The notes beneath the pieces are model-generated. The model did not search any database. It saw nothing but the letters and a program-made list of their open reading frames with translations, and was not told the DNA's origin. Source: Myxococcales bacterium (GTDB lineage: Bacteria > Myxococcota_A > Polyangia > Polyangiales > Polyangiaceae). From it: a DNA stretch of 63,538 nt. Each line of letters begins with the position of its first letter. Within the stretch, counting starts at the first letter, position 1. A program made the position numbers and the translations under genes. The stretch lies in the NCBI GenBank assembly GCA_025355005.1, contig JANXLV010000159.1:1-63538 (forward strand), given 5' to 3'. Below, piece by piece: positions 10,641 through 19,577 of this stretch.

Positions 10641-11950
10641 GGCGTGAGCCCCGGGAAGGAGACGGCGGGCAGCGAGGGCAAAATGCAATCGAGCTCCGGT
10701 GGATCGGCCTTCATCACCGCGTAGAGGGCGGGGAGCTTCGGGTCCAGCATGTCCATGTGGAGGTTTTCCGTGTGCGAGCCCGGCTGGTGCACGCAGATCT
10801 TCATCGTGTTCGGACCCATGCCCTTCGCGGGGTCCGTGATGCCGTCGTAGAGGACGTCGGAGATGTGCTTGTCCGGGAACGCGTCGATCGCCGTGGACAG
10901 CAAATTTCCCAGGTCCCGTGTCTTGTCCGGCATCGTGCCGCCGCCCACGAACGTGTTGTCGTGGACGTACACACTGACCGGGTAGGGGTAGTAGAGGGGG
11001 TCGTTGATCGCGAACTGCGTGATGAGGTAGCTGATCACCGACATGTTCGCGGTGTTGTTGTTCGTGAACGTGTTGCCGAAGATCTCGACGTCGTGGTTGG
11101 CCATCACGAACGAGCCGATGCCTGCGGGCACGACGCCGACGATGTTTCCGGTGGGCGCGAAGTTCGCGGCGTTGTTGTCGTGCACCTTGTTGTCGTGCAC
11201 GCGCACGCCGTGGCCGCCGAGCTGCTGCAGGTTCGGCAGGTCGAAGACAAGGAGGCCACCCGTGTTGTCGTGCGAGTCGTTGTCGTAGACGTCCGCGTTG
11301 AAGGTGTTCTCGATCTCGATGCCGGCGACGTTGCCGAACGCCTCGCTCTTGCGGACGACCACGCCATCCGACTGGCCGATGTAGAGGCCGCTGTCGGACG
11401 CGCCGCTCGCCGTGCACGCCTCGATGAGGACGTTCTTGCACTGCACCGGGTAGAGGCCATACGCGCCGTGCAGCGTAGGGTTCGTGCCCGTCCACGTGGC
11501 CGCGACGTCGCGGAAGATGACGCCCGTGCTCCCGAGCACCTTGATGCCGTTGCCCTTCGTGTCCCGCACGGTGAAGCCCTCGAGGCGAATGTTCGCGAGC
11601 CCCTCGGCGAAGACGCCCTCGCTTCCGATGAGCTGACCCTTGAAATCGAGGATCGTCTTGCCCTTGCCCGCGCCCACGATGGAGACGTTGTTGTTCGGAA
11701 CGACGAGCTCGTTCGTGAACGTGTACGTCCCCGCTGCGATCTGGATCGTCTCACCAGCCGTCGCGGTCGCGAACACGTTCGCGATGCGGTCCTCGTTGTC
11801 GGTTGCGACGATGTTGACCGTGCAAGGCGTCCCACCAGGGCAGCCGAGCGCCGTCGACGTGGGGTGCGCCACCGTCGGCGAGGGTGAAGACGAAGACGAA
11901 GAACATCCCGCCACCACGAGAGCGAGAGCAGAAGCGCGGAGATACTGCAT
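10637..11950 (-). CDS. parallel beta-helix repeat lipoprotein
   Basis: 437-aa lipoprotein (signal with VVAGC near residue 15, then a Ser-rich stretch). From about residue 60 to 330 it shows the short repeats of right-handed parallel beta-helices: GETIQIAAGTY, VVPNNNVSIVGAGKGKT, NIRLEGFTVRDTKGNGIKV, NVLIEACTASGASDSGLYI and so on. It belongs to the pectate-lyase/NosD-like fold and matches the TIGR03805 type. It is the first gene of a two-gene operon with the CxxCH protein, overlapping by 4 bases. Beta-helix proteins often bind polysaccharide; whether this one is an enzyme cannot be told from sequence. Confidence 0.85.
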   Translation of the reverse strand: MQYLRASALALVVAGCSSSSSSPSPTVAHPTSTALGCPGGTPCTVNIVATDNEDRIANVFATATAGETIQIAAGTYTFTNELVVPNNNVSIVGAGKGKTILDFKGQLIGSEGVFAEGLANIRLEGFTVRDTKGNGIKVLGSTGVIFRDVAATWTGTNPTLHGAYGLYPVQCKNVLIEACTASGASDSGLYIGQSDGVVVRKSEAFGNVAGIEIENTFNADVYDNDSHDNTGGLLVFDLPNLQQLGGHGVRVHDNKVHDNNAANFAPTGNIVGVVPAGIGSFVMANHDVEIFGNTFTNNNTANMSVISYLITQFAINDPLYYPYPVSVYVHDNTFVGGGTMPDKTRDLGNLLSTAIDAFPDKHISDVLYDGITDPAKGMGPNTMKICVHQPGSHTENLHMDMLDPKLPALYAVMKADPPELDCILPSLPAVSFPGLTP

Positions 11951-11967
11951 TGCCCTGACTCTAGTCC

Positions 11968-12026
11968 AAGTCGAGGTCGAGGTCGAAGTCGAGGTCGAGG
12001 TCGAGGTCGAGGTCGAAGTCGAAGTC
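11968..12026. repeat. (GAGGTC/GAAGTC)n hexanucleotide repeat, intergenic
   Basis: About ten GAGGTC or GAAGTC units fill the gap between the PilZ gene (stop at 12032, minus) and the beta-helix lipoprotein start (11950, minus), where that operon's promoter and leader should lie. Confidence 0.9.
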
Positions 12027-12031
12027 GCGTT

Positions 12032-13249
12032 CTATCGCGACTCTTCGTCGGACTCTCTCGCCAGATCGAGCAGCAGCGCTGTCACGCTCATCCCGACCTT
12101 GTCTGCTCGCTCCACGGGGCCCACCTCGAACTCGAACGAGCCGACCTCCCACCTGAACACGCGAGATGCGGACTCACGCGGCGTGGCCTCGTTCGCCTGC
12201 CGCGGCTCGATGTCCACGATGGCGCCATCGCGCACGAAGATGCGTGCAGTATGCACGAAACTGTGCATGATGAGCACGCCGGTCATCCTCTGCATCTCGA
12301 ACAGCGCGAAGAGCGCCGGCAGCCTCACGCGATCCAGCTGACCGGAGAGGTGCTGCGGCCTGGGCGCGCGGGCCGCGCCGGGGTCTCGGGGCTCGATCAG
12401 CGCGGAGAAGAGCTGCTCCAGTGTCCGGCCCACGAAGTCGTCATCGGTGTGCTCCTCTTGCGGAGACGGCGCAGGCGCGGCGGCGACGAGCCTTCCAGAT
12501 GGCGTGCGCGTAGACAGCGGCGGCGCGTTCGGATTCACCGCGGGCATCGCGAGCGATGACGAGCGCATGAGCGGCGCGCCCTTCTCGTCGTGGACCTCCA
12601 CCTCGATCTGGTAGCGCGGCTTCTGTTCTCCAGTCGCGGGCGACTCGGCCACGCTGACGGCGCGACCCTTGAGCCTCACCGAGTGCGTCATGCCGGGCGC
12701 GGACACCTCCACGCGCACCTGATCGCCTGGCTTGAACGGCATCGTCGTCTCGAGCAGCATCGAGCGCACGCTGAGCCGATCGAGCGTCGCATCCGACCCC
12801 GCGCCGCCCTCGGGCGTGGTCCATGCGTGCAGCCGTGGCTGAATGTGCGGGCCCTGGATCCCCGGCACGTGCGCGCCCAGGTCTCCCATCGCCGCGCGCC
12901 GGGGCGGCGGAGGGAGCTTCAGCACGTAGTCGACGAACGCGCGCAGCTCCGCCTCTTGCTCCACGTTCCGTGGCATGAACTGCAGCGCGACTCCGCGCAC
13001 GCGACCCGCGACGTCGGCGATGTCGAGCACGCGCGCGACGAGGGCCATCACCTCGATGCTGCGCTGGGCGTCCACGGAGCCCAGGTGCAAGAGCTGCAGC
13101 GAGCCGACCTCACCGATGTCGCGGTCGTACTCGAAGTAGACGCCGGTCGCGCTGATGTTGCCCGAGCGGAGCGCGGGTATCTCGTCGACGCCTTCCACCG
13201 CCACGGAGAGTGGAGTCGCGACGCGCGCGCTTCGTCGGGATTCCTGCAT
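12032..13249 (-). CDS. PilZ domain / DUF4388 protein
   Basis: Cytoplasmic regulatory protein of 405 aa. Residues about 3-110 form a PilZ domain with both c-di-GMP motifs: RxxxR (Arg5-Arg9, RRSAR) and NxSxxG (NISATG). A second beta-barrel-like segment at about 160-235 (MPFKPGDQVRVEVSAPG...) may be a degenerate PilZ copy. Residues about 295-400 are a DUF4388 (PATAN) domain: LSGQLDRVRLPALFALFEMQRMTG with a Gly-rich strand and FRWEVGSFEFE. PilZ plus DUF4388 is a familiar myxobacterial architecture, thought to link c-di-GMP to polarity, motility or two-component outputs. No neighbour gives a partner. Confidence 0.88.
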   Translation of the reverse strand: MQESRRSARVATPLSVAVEGVDEIPALRSGNISATGVYFEYDRDIGEVGSLQLLHLGSVDAQRSIEVMALVARVLDIADVAGRVRGVALQFMPRNVEQEAELRAFVDYVLKLPPPPRRAAMGDLGAHVPGIQGPHIQPRLHAWTTPEGGAGSDATLDRLSVRSMLLETTMPFKPGDQVRVEVSAPGMTHSVRLKGRAVSVAESPATGEQKPRYQIEVEVHDEKGAPLMRSSSLAMPAVNPNAPPLSTRTPSGRLVAAAPAPSPQEEHTDDDFVGRTLEQLFSALIEPRDPGAARAPRPQHLSGQLDRVRLPALFALFEMQRMTGVLIMHSFVHTARIFVRDGAIVDIEPRQANEATPRESASRVFRWEVGSFEFEVGPVERADKVGMSVTALLLDLARESDEESR

Positions 13250-13321
13250 CGTCTCGGATCTTCGCCCACTGCGCCTCCGGGGGCAAGTTCGGGTGTCGCT
13301 ATCCGTCGTCGCGCCCCTCGC

Positions 13322-13359
13322 AAAAGGAAACGGCCCTCGCGCTCTTGTCGCGAAGGCCG
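13322..13359 (-). terminator. intrinsic terminator after the lipoprotein gene at 13387-14712
   Basis: An 11-bp hairpin with one mismatch (arms 13331-13341 and 13349-13359, loop of 7) is followed on the minus strand by TTTCCTTTTG (13330-13321). It lies just past the 13387 stop, so it should end that transcript before the PilZ gene. Confidence 0.7.
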
Positions 13360-13386
13360 TCTTGCCTCGGTTGGGTTAGCTGGAGC

Positions 13387-14712
13387 TCAGTGTGAGCCGA
13401 TCTTCATGCCGGGCTTGAAGACGTTGTCCTCTTCGCCGGTGACAAGCACGACCTCTGCGTTGTCGATGCTGGTGAAGATCTGGTCGTAGGTTTTCGGGGT
13501 CTTGAAGCCGAGCATGCCGTTCATGAGCGACGTGGTGGCGTTCGGCATCGAGGAGAAGAAGGAGGGCATCGCGTTGGTGACGAACTCCAGGTACTTCGTG
13601 CCGGTGGGGTCATCGGAGTTCAGCGCGGCGCGGGTCTGCGCGAGCGAGCCGTCGACGTACGCGAAGGAGTCGCAGCCGTTCATGAAGAAGATCTGATACT
13701 TGCCCTTCTTGAACTTGCCGTGGCTCGCAAGAGCGCGGACGTTCTGGCCAAGGCCCGAGTGGCCGTTGTACGCGATGATGTCCGCGTCAGCCGACAGCGT
13801 CTCGTAGCGATCGTAGAAGGACTGCGGCGCCTCGGCGATGCCATCCGTGAGGAGCACGGTGACGCTGACCTTCTTGCCGTCCGGCAGCGTCGCGTTGAAC
13901 GTGACGTCCGGCATGTCGACGGCGGGCGTGGCGGAGAGCTTCGCGGGGATGGTCACCGGCTTGTAGGGCGCCAGGGTCGACTGCATCGTGGTGACAAACT
14001 CGTCGAAGCCGGAGATGCCGGCGTCCGACGTGGTCTTCGCGCCCGACTCGAACTTGCCGAAGATCGCGACGACGTTGAGCGTGTCGTCCTCCCACACCTT
14101 CTGGTACTCGGGGTACTTCGCTTTGGTGTTCTGCGTGGACTTCGTGACCTTGACGGGGGACTTGATGACCTCGCTCGCCGCGAGCTTGCAGCCGGACTCG
14201 TTCGGTCGGTAGAAATACCAGATGCTGCCGATGTCGAGCTCGCCTGCGGAGCCCGGGTCCACGCAGTCGCCCTTGTGCGCGTTGAGCAGCGCGTTCTGGC
14301 CGTCCTGGCTCACGTCGTGCGGAAGGATGAACGTGTATGTCTTCGGGAGCTTGGTCTTGGCGCCCCACGCGACGGGCAGCTTCGCGTGATAGCTGATGGT
14401 CGTCTTGCCAGCGACGGTCGTCTTCTTGATGTTCGACAGGTCGACGTTGTCGAGGCGGCCGACGGAGTTGTTTCCGTTGAGGTGGCCGATCGTGAAGAGC
14501 AGCTGGTCTTCGATGGTCTGCTTGTTGTCGAAGACCGACTCGTTCGTCACGAGCTCGGAGTCGAACTCGAAGTTCAGGAGCGTGGCCTGGTTGCTGGTGA
14601 AGTCACCTTCGGTCTGATCATCCGTCGACGCATCGGCGGCGCAACCTGCGAGGGTGCCCGAGAATGTGGCGAGGAGAGCGAGAGCCGAGATGTTGAGGAT
14701 GGTAGTACGCAT
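13387..14712 (-). CDS. lipoprotein with a His/Cys pair like clan CD (caspase/gingipain) peptidases
   Basis: 441-aa lipoprotein: signal peptide with lipobox LAGC (Cys24), then a large exported domain. Residues 311-320 read DIIAYNGHSG and residues 340-348 QIFFMNGCD. Each is a hydrophobic strand ending in a catalytic-looking residue (His318 and Cys347), the spacing and context of the His-Gly and Cys of clan CD cysteine peptidases such as caspases and gingipains. Otherwise I do not recognise the family. The start at the ATG at 14712 gives a clean signal peptide; the upstream in-frame codons do not look like protein. A terminator follows directly. Whether it is an active protease is inference. Confidence 0.7.
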   Translation of the reverse strand: MRTTILNISALALLATFSGTLAGCAADASTDDQTEGDFTSNQATLLNFEFDSELVTNESVFDNKQTIEDQLLFTIGHLNGNNSVGRLDNVDLSNIKKTTVAGKTTISYHAKLPVAWGAKTKLPKTYTFILPHDVSQDGQNALLNAHKGDCVDPGSAGELDIGSIWYFYRPNESGCKLAASEVIKSPVKVTKSTQNTKAKYPEYQKVWEDDTLNVVAIFGKFESGAKTTSDAGISGFDEFVTTMQSTLAPYKPVTIPAKLSATPAVDMPDVTFNATLPDGKKVSVTVLLTDGIAEAPQSFYDRYETLSADADIIAYNGHSGLGQNVRALASHGKFKKGKYQIFFMNGCDSFAYVDGSLAQTRAALNSDDPTGTKYLEFVTNAMPSFFSSMPNATTSLMNGMLGFKTPKTYDQIFTSIDNAEVVLVTGEEDNVFKPGMKIGSH

Positions 14713-14876
14713 GACAGCAGTACTCGCATGTTGGATGCCAATGTAGGCAGATGTCGTTCGGCCCAAGGTGAGAACAGAATCATTGGCGAAAATGCCGTTC
14801 CGAGCGGTCAGTGTGCGCAAAGGTGGGACGGAATGGACCCAGATCTGAGGGGCCGAAGATCCAGGGTCGAGATCAA

Positions 14877-16661
14877 CTACCGCTTCGGGATCAGCTCCAC
14901 ACGACCCACCGCGGGCAACGTCCCTGTGGCGACCGGCTTCCCGTACCTCTCGTGGAACTGCTTCACGCACTCATCCGGCAGCATGTCCGTGTAGAGCTGC
15001 AGCGCCCCGAAGTCGTGCTCTCGGAAGGTGCGATCGAACAGTGCCCACCTCGCGTCGTCGAAGCAGCGCGTCTCGTGCTTCGCGTCGTGCGGGTCCGGCG
15101 CATCCGGTGAGAAGAGGACCGCGAGCTCCATGCGCGGCGCCACCTGCGATGGGTGCAAACGCGACAGGTAGAAGCTCATCACCTTTTTCCTGTGGAAGCG
15201 GCGGTTCGAGTAAGCCGTGGCCATGAGGCCGTAGTACGGGCACAGCTCCGTGGTGCCCACGCCGTTCGCGCCTGCGATGCAGAACGGCCACTCGAGCAGC
15301 GCCTCGCCCTTCTGCGCGCGCACGGCGTCGAAGTAGGAGACCGCGTCGGGCGTCAGGCGCACGGGCCGGTAGTCGTTCACCATGCTGTAGGCGGTCACCG
15401 TCTCCAGCGCGCCCAGGCCGAACAACATGTAGAGTGCATTCTTCTTGCGGCCCGGGTCCCACGACGCAGCAGCGAGCGCGAGCATCAGCGGGAAGAAGAT
15501 GGTCGCGCGGCCGGACACGCGGTTGAAGAAGAACCACGGGAAGACGTGCAGCGTGGGCATGCGCGTGGGGTGGAACGCAAAGCAGAGGATGAAGGTGACC
15601 ACCAGCGGCGCGACGAGAGAGAGCTCGCGCCGCTGCCACGCGGTGCGCAGGCCGAACGCCGCGAGCGCGAGCAGCGCCCAGCCGACGGAGTACTCCGCGA
15701 CGCCCTCCGGCTCGCCGAAGATGCTCTGGACCCATCCCGAGCCGGGGTTCGCGCCGGGAAGGAACGGGATGAGGATGCGGAACCAGCTGGCCCAGAAGTT
15801 CCCGCCTGCGTCGGGGAACTTGTAGACGGTCGCGCCGCGCACGAGCGCGAAGGCGAACGGCACGTACACGAGGAGGCCCCACAAGAGGCCCACCACGTAG
15901 AGCGCGGTGAGCCGCGGCGTCTCGCGAAGGTCGCGGAGCGGGTGGCTCGGGAAGTAGGCGGAGAGGCGTACGCCCCGCTTGCGCGCAGAGAACGCCCAGC
16001 GGCCGAGCCAGATCGCGACGCACACCGTGAAGAACGTGAGCGCGTAGCCAGCGACGTAGCCCACGTCGATGCCAATGAGCAGCACCATGAGCGCACATCG
16101 CGCGAGGAGCAGCTGCGCGGGGATCGGCCGGTCCGCGATCACGTGGCGCGTGATCACGTAGTCGCAGACGATGCACAGCGTGCCCCAGTGCAGCACCGAC
16201 ATGTTGAGGTGGTTGGGAAACTTGTAGCCTGCATAGAACGCCATGAACGTTCCCGCGAACGCGACCAGCGTCGCGCGCGTGATGCCGAGGTCCTTCTTGA
16301 GGAGGAGCAGCGTGCCGAACGCGCCGATGCCGGGCGAGATCGCGCAGTACACCTGGATCCAGGGGCCCGCACCGAACAGCCGGAGCAGCGCGGCGCAGAA
16401 GAGATCGCGCTCTGCGCACCACGAGAGGTAGGCGATGCTGGTGCCCTGCCAGTAGCCGACCTCGTCAGTGACGAAGCCCAGGTCCGGCGGCAGTCCAGGC
16501 TTGTAGTGCCAGAGCAGGTGGTAGCCGAGGTACTCGAAGTAGCTCGTGTCGCGCGTGCCCACGAGCGGACCGCTGAAGTCCTTGATGACGAGCGCCGCGT
16601 ACGCCGCCCAGCACACCGCAAGCAGCGCGCATGCAGCCGCGAGCCGCTTGCGCGCTCTCAT
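14877..16661 (-). CDS. polytopic membrane protein, probable GT-C-type glycosyltransferase
   Basis: 594 aa with an N-terminal membrane anchor and roughly ten hydrophobic helices, then a soluble C-terminal domain of about 150 residues. The first loop contains GTRDTSYFEYLGYHL, and an aromatic-rich loop follows helix 2, a layout seen in GT-C family proteins and O-antigen/wall-teichoic membrane enzymes. I see no diagnostic motif for a named family. Its ATG at 16661 overlaps the stop of the upstream methyltransferase (ATGA at 16658-16661), so the two are translated together and probably act on the same glycolipid or surface polymer. Confidence 0.7.
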   Translation of the reverse strand: MRARKRLAAACALLAVCWAAYAALVIKDFSGPLVGTRDTSYFEYLGYHLLWHYKPGLPPDLGFVTDEVGYWQGTSIAYLSWCAERDLFCAALLRLFGAGPWIQVYCAISPGIGAFGTLLLLKKDLGITRATLVAFAGTFMAFYAGYKFPNHLNMSVLHWGTLCIVCDYVITRHVIADRPIPAQLLLARCALMVLLIGIDVGYVAGYALTFFTVCVAIWLGRWAFSARKRGVRLSAYFPSHPLRDLRETPRLTALYVVGLLWGLLVYVPFAFALVRGATVYKFPDAGGNFWASWFRILIPFLPGANPGSGWVQSIFGEPEGVAEYSVGWALLALAAFGLRTAWQRRELSLVAPLVVTFILCFAFHPTRMPTLHVFPWFFFNRVSGRATIFFPLMLALAAASWDPGRKKNALYMLFGLGALETVTAYSMVNDYRPVRLTPDAVSYFDAVRAQKGEALLEWPFCIAGANGVGTTELCPYYGLMATAYSNRRFHRKKVMSFYLSRLHPSQVAPRMELAVLFSPDAPDPHDAKHETRCFDDARWALFDRTFREHDFGALQLYTDMLPDECVKQFHERYGKPVATGTLPAVGRVELIPKR

Positions 16662-17440
16662 TTCTTCTTGAGCACGGTGAGCATCAGGTTGCCGAACGGG
16701 TGCCGCCAGGTCTGGTGGGGCACCACGCGAGACAACCCGCGCGCGATGTCGAACGAGCCGAGCGCGAGGAACGGCGTCAGGAAGTGCGTCGTGGTCTTCA
16801 TGTCGAGCGAGTAGTCGCTCCACACGCCGGGGACGACGCGCGCGAGCTGCTCCTCGAAGCGGAAGAAGTCGAACTTGCAGATGTGCTGCTCTTCGTACGA
16901 CACGTCGCTCACGCGGTTCAGCACGCGCTCGATGAGCGGCCACGCGCTGGTGTAGTTCGGCGTGGTGAGCACGATGCGCCCGCCGGGGGCCAGAAGGGCA
17001 GTGAAGCGCTCGAAGATCGTGCGGATCTCCTCCGGCTTCAGGTGCTCGATGACCTCGATGAAGGTGATCCAGTCGAACGGCTCACCGATGTCGCGCAGCT
17101 GCGTGACCTCGGGCACGTAGTGGAACGTGCGGAACGCGCTGCCGTGGTTGTGCGTCGCGTAGGCGACCTGGCCGGGCAGGATGTCCACGCCCACCTGCCG
17201 CTCGAAGCGGTAGCGCGGCACCATGGAGAGGAAGCTGCCCGCGAAGCAGCCCACGTCGAGCAGCGAGCCGCCGTTCTCTTCGGGCAGGTAGTCGAGCACG
17301 CGCTCGAACTTGGAGATGTGCCAGAGCCGGCGAACAGGATTCCCGTTCCGCAGGACGCGGTCGTAGTACCCGTTCGGGATGCTCTCGTAGTCGAACCGGC
17401 GCTCCGGCTGCGCATCAGTAGGCCTGTCGGGCTCAGCCAC
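16658..17440 (-). CDS. SAM-dependent methyltransferase (class I)
   Basis: 260-aa cytoplasmic methyltransferase with Rossmann motif I (SLLDVGCFAGSF) near residue 62, an acidic residue after strand 2 (VGVDI), motif II/III (FDWITFIEVIEHL) near 115 and GGRIVLTTPNY after it. This pattern fits Methyltransf_11/12-type enzymes acting on small molecules or sugars. The start is a GTG at 17440. It is coupled by ATGA overlap to the membrane protein downstream, suggesting modification of a surface glycan or its lipid carrier. Substrate unknown. Confidence 0.88.
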   Translation of the reverse strand: MAEPDRPTDAQPERRFDYESIPNGYYDRVLRNGNPVRRLWHISKFERVLDYLPEENGGSLLDVGCFAGSFLSMVPRYRFERQVGVDILPGQVAYATHNHGSAFRTFHYVPEVTQLRDIGEPFDWITFIEVIEHLKPEEIRTIFERFTALLAPGGRIVLTTPNYTSAWPLIERVLNRVSDVSYEEQHICKFDFFRFEEQLARVVPGVWSDYSLDMKTTTHFLTPFLALGSFDIARGLSRVVPHQTWRHPFGNLMLTVLKKK

Positions 17441-17455
17441 GCGTCCGGCCTAGCA

Positions 17456-18367
17456 TCACTCGCGTGTGAGGCGCGCGATCTCTTCCTTGATGAGCGTCTC
17501 GGCGAGGGTCGGAACGACCTCCCACACGACCTGCTCGACGAGCTCGCGCGAGAGGGCAAGGACGCCTTCGACCTGGGCCTGCGAGAGGCCGAGGCCCGAC
17601 AGCTTGCCAGCGAGCTGCCCGTTCGCCGCGGCGACGGCTGCACCCGCGTGACCTGCGGCAGCGGGGGCATGCGCGACAGGAGCAGGAGCCGCATGGACAA
17701 CGGGCGCGGGAGCGTGAACGGGCGCTGCCGCGACGGGCGCCGGGGCGGGCGGACGCGGCGCAGCGGACGGCTGCGGCGGAAGCGGGCCACGCGAGACCGC
17801 GGGACCGGAGCCCGGCGCGGGCGGCGCCGGCCGTGCGGGAGCCTGCGGCGAGAGCGCGGCAGCGCGGGCCTCACCGAGCGACTGCTGCGTGGGCTTCGGC
17901 ATCGCGGCGGCGGGCTGGGGAGAAGCAGCGGGCGAAGGGACCGGGGGGGCGGGAGCGCGGTATGGAGCGCCTGCGGCGGCTGCTGCCGGAGCTGCGCCAA
18001 CACCGGAGGCGCGCGCCTCGAGGGCCTTCTTGACCTTGTCGATCAGGGCCTGCGTGTCGAACGGCTTGTCCGCGAAGTCATCGGCGCCAGCGTCCTTGCC
18101 GCGCGCGGCGTCGTAGGGAGCGTAGCGGCTCGCGAGCAGGATGATGGCCGCGCCGGGGCGCTGCGCCCGCAGTTGCTTGGCGAGGGCGTAGCCGTCCTCG
18201 GAGCCCAGCACCGTGTCGATCACGATCGCATCGGCATCGGAAGCCTTTGCGGCGGCGGCCTGAGACCCCTCGGCAGTGACGACGCGGAAGTCGTCGGCTG
18301 AGAAGGTGATCTCCAGGGCTTTGCGCATCGTGACGCTGTCATCGACGGCGAGCAGGGTTTTCGGCAC
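17456..18367 (-). CDS. response regulator receiver protein with Ala/Pro linker and C-terminal helical domain
   Basis: 303 aa. Residues 1-120 are a complete receiver: the DD pair in LLAVDDS, phospho-acceptor Asp in AIVIDTVLGSEDGY, and the conserved Lys in ADKPFD. A roughly 130-residue Ala/Pro-rich linker follows, then a 45-residue helical tail (VEGVLALSRELVEQVVWEVVPTLAETLIKEEIARL). That tail type is found on myxobacterial receiver proteins and probably mediates protein contacts rather than DNA binding, since no helix-turn-helix is visible. No cognate kinase is adjacent. It is divergent from the pseudouridine synthase gene across a 91-bp gap. Confidence 0.88.
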   Translation of the reverse strand: MPKTLLAVDDSVTMRKALEITFSADDFRVVTAEGSQAAAAKASDADAIVIDTVLGSEDGYALAKQLRAQRPGAAIILLASRYAPYDAARGKDAGADDFADKPFDTQALIDKVKKALEARASGVGAAPAAAAAGAPYRAPAPPVPSPAASPQPAAAMPKPTQQSLGEARAAALSPQAPARPAPPAPGSGPAVSRGPLPPQPSAAPRPPAPAPVAAAPVHAPAPVVHAAPAPVAHAPAAAGHAGAAVAAANGQLAGKLSGLGLSQAQVEGVLALSRELVEQVVWEVVPTLAETLIKEEIARLTRE

Positions 18368-18458
18368 GACGGGGCTCCTCGGTCTGGTTCTTAAACGCGC
18401 TCACCACGGTCGGCGAAACGCATGTAGGGTGCGCAATTGTCGCGAGGCACGGGGTCCT

Positions 18459-19532
18459 ATGTCAAGGAAACGGTTAACTAAAGGGAACGGGAAGCGCAAT
18501 TCGCCCAAACCGGAGCCCGCGTCGCTTCGTGCTGGTCAGGCGGCGCCTCCCGTGGGTCCGGCCCGTCCCGCGCGCCCGATCGCAGGGCAGGCGGTGTCGG
18601 GCGTGGTGCAGGAGGTGCCCGCGGCGCTCTTCGGCGAACGCCTGGACGCCGTCGTCCGCGAGGTGCTCGGCGTCTCGTGGAATGCCGCGCGCGGGTACGT
18701 GGAGACCGGGAAGATCGCGGTCAACGGCGTCGTGACCACCAACATCCTCGCCCGCGTGAAGATCGGCAACACGGTGACCTTCACCGAGAACGCGCGCCGA
18801 CCGAGGCCCGAGACGGACCTCCCCGAAGGCGCGATCATCCATGTGGACACGCACGTCGTCGTCGTGCGCAAGCCAGCGGGCATCAGCACCATCCCGTTTG
18901 ACGAGAACGAGACGGGCACGCTGGACGAGCGCGTGCGCATGTTCCTCGCCAAGAAATTCGGCGAGCGCGGGCGGCCGTCGCTCGGCGTCGTGCATCGCAT
19001 AGACAAGGAGACCTCGGGCCTGGTCGTGTTCACGCGCACGTGGCTCGCGAAGGAGTCGCTCACACAGCAGTTCCGCGAGCACTCGGTGCGAAGGCGTTAC
19101 ATCGCGCTCGTACACGGGCATCCGCGCACTGGCACCTTCAAGACGCACCTCGTGGAGAACCGCGGCGACGGTCTCCGCGGCTCCGTCGAGGTGAACCGCC
19201 TGAAGAGCAAGGAAGGCTCGCAGCTCGCGATCACGCACATCACGGTGGAGGAGGAGCTGCCGGGGGCGGCGCTCGTCGTGTGCGTCCTGGAGACGGGACG
19301 AACGCACCAGATCAGGGTTCATCTCTCCGAGGCGGGGCATCCGCTAGCGGGGGAGCGCGTCTACATCAGGAACTACAAGGGCGAGCGCTTGTACGCGCCG
19401 CGGCTGATGCTGCACGCGACGGAGCTGGGTTTCGTGCATCCGAAGACGCAGCAGGAGGTGCTCTTCAAGGATCCGATGCCGGAGGACATGAGGGGCCTGC
19501 TGGAAGAGCTGAGAGCGAAAAAGGAGAAGTAA
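18459..19532 (+). CDS. RluA/RluD-family 23S rRNA pseudouridine synthase
   Basis: Converts specific uridines in rRNA (or tRNA) to pseudouridine. After a basic, disordered N-terminus of about 45 residues comes an S4 RNA-binding domain (ERLDAVVREVL...VETGKIAVNG, about 53-90). The synthase domain follows, with the signature HRIDKETSGLVVF near residue 178, whose Asp is the catalytic nucleophile, and RTHQIRVHLSEAGHPLAGE near 282. At 357 aa it is of ordinary length. I chose the ATG at 18459; the frame is open upstream but runs across the divergent promoter region. Which RluA subclass it is cannot be settled without alignment. Confidence 0.93.
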   Translation: MSRKRLTKGNGKRNSPKPEPASLRAGQAAPPVGPARPARPIAGQAVSGVVQEVPAALFGERLDAVVREVLGVSWNAARGYVETGKIAVNGVVTTNILARVKIGNTVTFTENARRPRPETDLPEGAIIHVDTHVVVVRKPAGISTIPFDENETGTLDERVRMFLAKKFGERGRPSLGVVHRIDKETSGLVVFTRTWLAKESLTQQFREHSVRRRYIALVHGHPRTGTFKTHLVENRGDGLRGSVEVNRLKSKEGSQLAITHITVEEELPGAALVVCVLETGRTHQIRVHLSEAGHPLAGERVYIRNYKGERLYAPRLMLHATELGFVHPKTQQEVLFKDPMPEDMRGLLEELRAKKEK

Positions 19533-19538
19533 GGGCCG

Positions 19539-19577
19539 GGTCGAGGTCGAGGTCGAGGTCGAGGTCGAGGTCGAGGT
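19539..19577. repeat. (GAGGTC)n hexanucleotide repeat between convergent genes
   Basis: Six to seven almost perfect GAGGTC units occupy the whole 45-base gap between the stop of the pseudouridine synthase (19532) and the stop codon of the TetR gene (19578). Confidence 0.9.

Noticed and set aside
10641..11495. N-terminal extension of the CxxCH protein by 285 codons
   Set aside because: It lies wholly within the beta-helix gene in another frame and is low-complexity; the ATG at 10640 with ATGA overlap gives a signal peptide.
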